64,000 nt of DNA from Paragonimus westermani (lineage: Eukaryota; Platyhelminthes; Trematoda; Plagiorchiida; Troglotrematidae). The notes below the pieces were generated by a model. It was not told the DNA's origin, did no database searches, and worked only from the letters and a program-made list of their open reading frames with translations. The stretch lies in assembly GCA_008508345.1 (NCBI GenBank), contig QNGE01002975.1, positions 23,596 to 87,595 on the forward strand. The letters run 5' to 3'. Every line of letters begins with the position of its first letter. The first letter of the stretch is position 1. The position numbers and the translations under genes were made by a program. Below are positions 57,050-64,000 of the stretch, piece after piece.

Positions 57050-57559
57050 GTAGGACTCGCTGAATGATCCATTCATTAATTCAGTGACGTGTATTTCACA
57101 TCATGTCTTCAAATCTATTAAACAAAGTGTAGATCTCAGATCGTAACTACTGGGTTGTAATAACTCGTAGCAGCGTGGGAATTTATCAGTATGACCTTGG
57201 CTGGCCTGTAGAAGATTTGGAATGGTTTTATACATAGCGTTTCGAGCGATATATTTTGTGCAGTCTACTGGCCAATGCGTTGTTAGACTGAAAACCAGCA
57301 GTACAAAATAATGTTTACTGTAATATTCGATTATTGGGTGTCCCCCAGAGAGGAGCTCCCTGGAAGTAAGCGCACTTGCAGTTAATCCGACAAATGTTTG
57401 GTGTTTTACAGCTTGGAACTTTCGTGAAGCTGATGTAGATATCACTCTCACGAACACAAAATATCCATTTTTATTGTCATCACTGGTATCCCATGTTACT
57501 TTGAGGGGCTGTCTGAATAAGATGATCTTTTGCACTACTGGCAAATGAGATGGTTAAAT

Positions 57560-57668
57560 GAGATCTGATTGTGAAAAATCTGGACTCTAGTTGGATTCGA
57601 ACAAATGACTGAAACAACACGCCCAGACTTAGTGAATGCCCCATTAGCTTGGCGACAAAGCCGCGCCG
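57560..57668 (-). mobile_element. Second SINE family copy (minus)
   Basis: Minus-strand order: GGCGCGGCTTTGTCGCCAAG, GGGCGTGTTGTTTCAGTCAT, B box GTTCGAATCCAAC, tail AGAGTCCAGATTTTTCACAA and TCAGATCTCA. Adjacent at 57544-57101 (minus) is a 147-codon frame without recognised motifs. Confidence 0.68.
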
Positions 57669-57669
57669 G

Positions 57670-60600
57670 AATCTCATTTAGACCAAGGCACACGTCCAAA
57701 TTATTCAGCAGATTGATTGGCTAAGCAAGATTTCTCAGTCGGTTTACACCGGAACCCATCACCAAAACCAGTGAATAGTAGAACCGCATTAGTAGTAGAT
57801 AGTCTGGTAAATAAGATAATTCAGGATAGACGAAACTGTGAAGAATCTTCACTTCTCGACGAGTGACTACCTCACAGGTACGACCTATGAAATAAATTGG
57901 AACAGTTCATTTTCCAGAGGAACCCACTAGAAAGAACATTTGAGCAAGTCATACTTGATAAACCACAAGCGTCATTTTCTGACGCCAATATACTTGAGGC
58001 ACCTATCTTATTTTCTACTGTGCAATAAAAACTATTTTAACAAATGATACTTCAGTAAACGAGCGGTTTATTTTGAGGCTGTTTTTCACCTAGGTGAGAT
58101 CAGAGGCCTGAATTGACCAGTGCAATTCATTGACCTGGATCACATGAATAACACCCTCGATTCGTTGCAAATGCCAAACTTACTGTTGGCAAGGAATGCG
58201 ACTATGAACGCGACGAAGGTTCACAAAACCTTTTGGAAGAAACACAAAGTAAACCACCCACCAAATCTTTGGTGTTTTAGTCCGGAACATCCTTTCCTAA
58301 AAATTCCTCATAATTACATCCCACGGTGTCCACTACTGACTGTCAGTTGTAGTGATATGAAGAGTGCACCCGTTACATTTCGCTTTTCACGTCTTGTTAT
58401 ACATAAGTTGAAAACGGAGAAGTGAAGTATGAAGAAAGTGTGATGGTCGGATAAATAGTTTGAGCATGAGGGTTTGATAATAAAAATCGTGCCATCTTGA
58501 AACATCTGATTGATTGCAAAGCGGAGTGAATTATAATTATCAACCCGAACAGTGAGTGCTGCTCACAATTAGCCAAACGGCTAGTAGTTAATGATATTCT
58601 GGTATTTTCTATGCGTAATTCACAGCCAAAACAAGATAATGTTGAGTATCTATCGGCAAGATGTGCTGTAAATCATGGTCACATTGTTCTTCGACCTGCA
58701 ATTTATACTAATTTTAAGCTTATATTTTATTCTACCGACAGTTCCATAGTGTTATGGAATTCGTTTCATACGATGATGAAAAAACGCACTATATTGTTTT
58801 ATTGGCATGGGAGGTTAGAAGTTAGTGCATTATGTGAGCAGTACATGTTTTTAACCATCAGCCCATTCCATTTGCGGCTAGACGATTTACTGGATGTATT
58901 TTTCACATAAACACGTTTTGCATTTCTGTACATAGGGTCGTCACACACGGTTTCACAAATAAAGCTTCCGAAGATGCCATTTTGTTGCATTTTCCGTGGT
59001 ATTACTAATATTATGACATTATTAAAGCATTTACTTCACAGCCCCTAGTCGATTTATGAAACTTATTCCGATGGCTTATAAATACGTAAAACGTTATGCA
59101 GAATTTTAGGTGTGGATAATCTAGGCTGACTATTGAAAAAAGATATGTTTTCTTCTTAATTTACCACTCATAACCCAGGAAACGGTAAGGAAACAAAAAG
59201 AGAAACACGCTACAACCTGGATAAGGGTACTGTTCGTCAGACTTTGTACACGCTAGTAGAAGGCATTCGTTCACGGTAATTCTTCTCTCTCCTTAGAAAC
59301 AGCTCCACGATTTGAGGATACAGTGGATTTCGAATGATGCCCGATTGATGGTGGACATCAGGCAAGACAGATATAATTAGATTCGGAAGTTCTGAAGACG
59401 GGGACATGTGAAGTCTCTAAATCAAATTACGAAGTTCAGTGCAAGATTTATGTGTTATAGAATATGCGAATTGTGTCATTTTTGTCGAGAAAGAAAATTA
59501 AGCTTCATTCGGAAACGATCGCCATTAACAACGGCACCAGAGGTGTGCATTTGTTCACAGGGATTCTTGCGAATACCCACTAATTTGAAGCAGGTTTCCA
59601 GTGAACACGTCGATCAACTACAGACTCGACTGCAGTGAAGATACAGTGAGGATTCTTCATGGTATCGCTGTACACTTGGCAGACTGAACGTAACAGAAGT
59701 GGCATAGAAGAAGATGAGTTCATCTCGTTTTATTTGCCATTGAAACCATCCATATCGATTCTGAGGAAAGCGGGTTGGGTGAATTTACAGATTTGAATTC
59801 GTGGGCAATCTCATATGTAGCTGCGCTGCAAAATCACGCTGTGTTGCTCAGAAAGATTGAGGATCATCACTGACAAGCCACCTAACAGCGGGAATTAGTG
59901 AAGCACCAGTGAACGATCACAGCTAAAACATAATTAAACTCTACAGAGTTCATATTAAACCCAGATAGAGCCTATGTTTCCATGCTGATAAACAGCCACG
60001 TATTAGCAATTTATGTATCGCTGAGAACATTGAAGTTTTTTGATCCATTTGGGACTATAACTTGGCAGTTGTGTTTTTGCCACCTGATTCACTGCGCCAG
60101 TGGAATCAGCATACGTTGAGACACTCTGGAGATATATAGTCATTCAAAGAAAATCTATCGTAAATTTTAAGCTTACACCGACTAAAAGGAGTAACATCAA
60201 GGACCTGCAAACATTTTATCAAGGCGTCACAGTTGAAGAAGATATAGATCACTGAAAACTTGGACTTTTTTTTGAAAGACTGAGGTTTAGAAAATGGGCG
60301 TGATCTTGTATGATGTTACTTTGTTCATAAATCCTGGTTTTCCAGTCCGCGTACCTCGCTTCGGGTCCACACAAGGGTGCAATGTGCAACTGTGGTGTAT
60401 GTGTTTAAAGTATGAGGTTCAAAAATTACCGGTCATAAAACCAAACGGGAAAGATATTCTGGTTTAACAAATATGCCAGACTGAGTGACATCTACTTTCG
60501 CCAAGTGTGGTGTAGTACGTACTATTTGACAATATATGATTCGTTGCGTGCATAAGTTCACTTGTGAGTGCGGAGATGGAGAAGCTGAGTGGATGGACAA

Positions 60601-63600
60601 CAGCTGTTTCAGAAATCATTGACCACGTACTGAGATCCCCGACGGCACAGCTTAAAAAATCCAACCAGAATAGGGTTGACTTAAACACGCGGTACAGGAA
60701 GTAACTCAGGGCTTTAGATTTTGCATTATTTCAGTCAACTTCACGTAATAACGGGGAAGGTTTCTTCAAATTTTGGCGTTCGTGTATATGAAATGAAACT
60801 CAACTAGTTGTATTCGTGAAACTTAAACATGGGCACAAAATGTGCAACGGTTAAAGCACAAGAGATGAAACATAACCATAAGAACATAAGCAGTGTTATA
60901 CGTACGCACCTCATCTCGATTCATCGGTGCCAATAGAGAATGAAACGGGTTAGTTCTGGTATCGTACTGTTAAGAGAGTGGGATTACTAGTCAATCGGTG
61001 GATCAAGACAGGTGACTACACGATAGAAGCGTCAGACCCAAGAACAGTTTTTCCTTCTCCTCTAGCCGATCGATTACGCTCGTATAAGCAGACCGTAAGA
61101 ACCGTGGATTAGGATGGTGTAATAAGTTTCGAAACTTAAATGCTGAGTTGATGGAGTAGCCGGTTGCCTGAAGTTGTATAGTGACCAGGGGAGCTGAGTT
61201 TTCGCGTGTTTTAATGACATTATCACTCCTCAGTGGCTTAAGCAAACGATCCTTCACTGCGGACATCAAGGTTTTTTTCGGTCCTACTTACATGTGTACA
61301 TAAATAGTAGAAAATTGGAGTTCACAACTACAGGGTGGTATCCTCTGTATGAAGGCAGGAGAGATATGTGGGCCAGAGCAACTATATGACGTTTGTTTGG
61401 TCAAGTTTATTACCCATCGCATTGTTTGGCACATTGGTAGAAATAAATCCGACAGAGGTGAACATTCGGAGTCTCGCAATTTTTGATCAATTCCTTAGCC
61501 TACAATCAATCAAGCCCACGATTTAGAAAAGTCACTGCTAACTGATAACAAACGCACCATCCATAACCTATATTGACTGTTTTTCCGACTCACCCTAATT
61601 TCTTTTCCATAGTCATTGTGTTGTAATTAGCCTGGTGGTCACACAAAAACAAGTATTGTTCGCTACTCTGTCGTTTTCGTGGGGTCATTAGGTATTTTTT
61701 GAAGAAAATGATACTTCAGTCTAAACCTACATTCCGTCGTAGCCAACACCTGTTTGGATGGCGGTTTTTGTCTACAGCTTCTTTAATGAAATCTCCAGAG
61801 TAACCTTGAGACGATAAAAGGAACGCGCAAACACGTATAGCAGATTGTTGGTCAAAAACGTTAGTTTACTTCCCAAAACCTCGTCCGTAACCTGCTGTCG
61901 AATATGAGCTTAGTTATGGATAAACACATTAGTGCTCGGTAGCTTCATTTGATGAAATTCGGTTGACGTCACCTAGTTGGTGATTTGAGATTATATCTTG
62001 TTCAGTTTTAAGGCATGTTCAAGGTAATAATCTAAGTTGTACTGTGGTAGAGAGCCGTTTAATGAGTTTCTGATTTTCAGTTACATTTGACGGTGGGCTT
62101 TGGAAAAGCACATTTGTAAAACAATTTTCATTTGACGGGAACTCAAGCACCATCATCAGATTCACATTTACTTTGCGCTCAAGATGTGATCAATAACATA
62201 AATCGGTTGCCACATTTAATATTCAAATGGTTCTTGAGATTAATTACCTATTGTATTCTGTTCATATTTTCAGTAAGAATGTTCTAACTATGCGTTATCT
62301 TTGGAAACCGAATCGTGATCCACCAGCACAAAAAAGCTGATTTCAATCTAACTTATGCCGTACGTCTGAACCATATTATTAACAGTCCGATCACTGTTTG
62401 AACAGCTTAGTTTCAAACGGATAAATGAGTTCCCACCATTTGCATATGGAAAAACTCATTGTACTTCTGTGAAGTGTGGTTTTTCCGCATTGAGTTGATG
62501 GTGCTCAAGTTAAAAATCTGTCAAAAACTGGATTGTTCACGATTATAAAGAAAATGTACCAGCTGGTAATTCTGTCTCACCACGAATGTGAATCACCCGG
62601 GTGTAAATGTAAATACGAATGAAACACTCTGCTTACGGAGTTGTGTGGTTACCAGAATTGAACAAAAAGCCAACAAAAATAAAACAAATGAATCCTGTCG
62701 GCGACATGACCTGTGACAATTGCTGGTTTCGTAGAATTTTGAGAACTTTCTGACTGTGATTACAAACAAGCTAAAAGTTCAAATTGGCTGTTCCGTGTAG
62801 TCTATCTGGAGGGCTTGTTAAAAAAGCAAGTCTTTGACAGGGAAAGGGTTGAACTCTGTGCAAACAGACTCACATTCCGATATTAGCCGATCAATACTCA
62901 CTAAAAAAGTAGCAAATAATTTGGGGATACAGAAAGAAAACGTGATCGGAGGTTAACCAACACTTACTTATTGCTTCCTTGTCAAACGTTACCTGTACAA
63001 ATGAAACGTTCAGTATACTGATTTGTTTTCAAGGCATACAATCGTTGTTGTTTAAATTTCATCGTGAATTTTTTTTCATAATTGGCATACTTAAAATGAG
63101 CTCAAGGAACCTGAGGTGAATTGAATGAAGGGGTTGTCATGTATTCTCTCTGAACAGTCTTGATTTGTCGATGGTAAAAGCGGCTGATTTCAATGCATCC
63201 TTATGGGAACTGGCTTCTTTGTGGGCCTCAAATCTGTCTTCTTAGAATGAATTATCTTTAAGTTGAGGGGCAATTTTCTGTTTCTTGGGATCTCAGGTGG
63301 CCCCCTACGTTGCGTCACTGGTTATTCACCGGAAACCAAGAAATTTATCACTTCAGCCGATGGGAACAATGAATAACCATGGGCGGTTACAAAATATTAT
63401 AGTTAAGTGTGGCTGATCTTGTGTCGCTTCGTATGGAAGAGTGGAGGACGCTGAGTTCTATCCGCATGGACTGTTGGTTGATTTGGGGTGCCTCATGAAT
63501 TTTAGGTTAGTTTGAGTGATGCGCAACGGAAACGATCAGTGCAAGCAGTTGGTTTCTACGAAGTCCGTTTTTCTAGGTGATTAGCCACATTAGCGCTTAC

Positions 63601-64000
63601 AGGAGGAAACCTGCTTGATGGATTGATGTTTTCTAGTGGTAATACTCATGCGCAATTTCTTAAAATAAACTGTTTATAGTAAGTACATGTTGAGCAGTTT
63701 GACGTGAGTTGGCAGCACTGTGGTACGTGCCAGGCGGTTGTGGGAGAAATTGAGGAACCAGACCAAATTAGGCTTTTAACCTGTAAAAATTTTTCAAAGA
63801 GGATGAATTTTTCTGGACAAATGTGGTTCCATAGATAGTGGTATATGATGTACCTATCCCTTGTGCCAGTGTTTTGAGTATGTTTACTGTGACATGTGCA
63901 ATTATGCAAAAGTGGGTTTATATTAAGCATGTCTTCTCAAGTATAATTTTTTGTGCGTCTTTTTTCTGTAGTGTTAGAATTATTTTGAGATTACTGACTC
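57670..64000. other. No recognised content
   Basis: The longest unassigned stretch. Frames such as 58120-58425 (plus, 101 codons, three N-glycosylation-like sites) and 61269-61003 (minus, 88 codons) show nothing diagnostic. A faint SINE-body-like string (TAGTCTATCTGGAGGGC, about 62798) is too short to call. It could be intron or intergenic DNA. Confidence 0.35.

Noticed and set aside
57101..57544. 147-codon minus-strand frame as a gene
   Set aside because: Length is about what chance gives once per window of this base composition; no motif or splice context recognised.

Overview
The window reads as a repeat-dominated stretch of an animal genome, most probably a parasitic flatworm of the digenean (fluke) type. 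It is AT-rich with low coding density. It carries a mixture that fits flukes: a tRNA-headed SINE with a hammerhead ribozyme (the arrangement known from schistosome Sm-alpha elements), a Ty3/gypsy element whose gag has a CHCC zinc motif (as in the CsRn1 type from Clonorchis), BEL/Pao, CR1-like and RTE-like fragments, and a Penelope-like GIY-YIG domain. The taxon is an inference. No rRNA, functional tRNA, CRISPR, operon or complete protein gene was seen.

Layout. 1-3 kb: 5' part of a minus-strand Ty3/gypsy element (short LTR candidate, primer-binding site, gag, protease, reverse transcriptase, RNase H), broken by frameshifts and by a 309-bp tandem repeat of the protease region whose junction is a single N. 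3.3 kb: a second gag relic. 5.8-6.8 and 8.1-9.0 kb: two decayed plus-strand CR1-like reverse transcriptases, separated by a CpG-rich segment. 9.7-11.0 kb: minus-strand BEL/Pao integrase. 12.3-13.05 kb: a possible exon pair. 13.35-25.05 kb: two nearly identical 2.25-kb arms in inverted orientation around a 7.2-kb spacer. The spacer holds a 921-bp insertion with 247-bp inverted ends, a gag fragment and a 5-bp target-site duplication, plus a 209-bp palindrome with two hammerhead-like motifs. SINE copies sit at the inner edges of the arms. 25.2-29.6 kb: more SINEs, a Penelope-like endonuclease relic followed by a hammerhead-like core, and a gypsy RNase H relic. 33-38 kb: a second, shorter tRNA-derived SINE family. 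39.7-40.7 kb: an RTE-like reverse transcriptase with two nonsense codons that runs into a 400-N assembly gap. 43.5-44.1 kb: the best candidate for a host exon. 44-64 kb: mostly unassigned AT-rich DNA with isolated SINEs, plausibly intronic or intergenic.

How the parts relate. Nothing here forms a pathway. The unifying theme is retroelements. At least five retroelement lineages are present as fossils. Two unrelated kinds, the SINE and the Penelope-like sequences, carry self-cleaving-ribozyme motifs. The most unusual objects are the LTR-type insertion with inverted instead of direct ends (18563-19483), the hammerhead SINE family, and the near-perfect giant inverted repeat whose inner edges fall inside SINE copies. 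All calls come from reading the sequence by eye; no database search was run.
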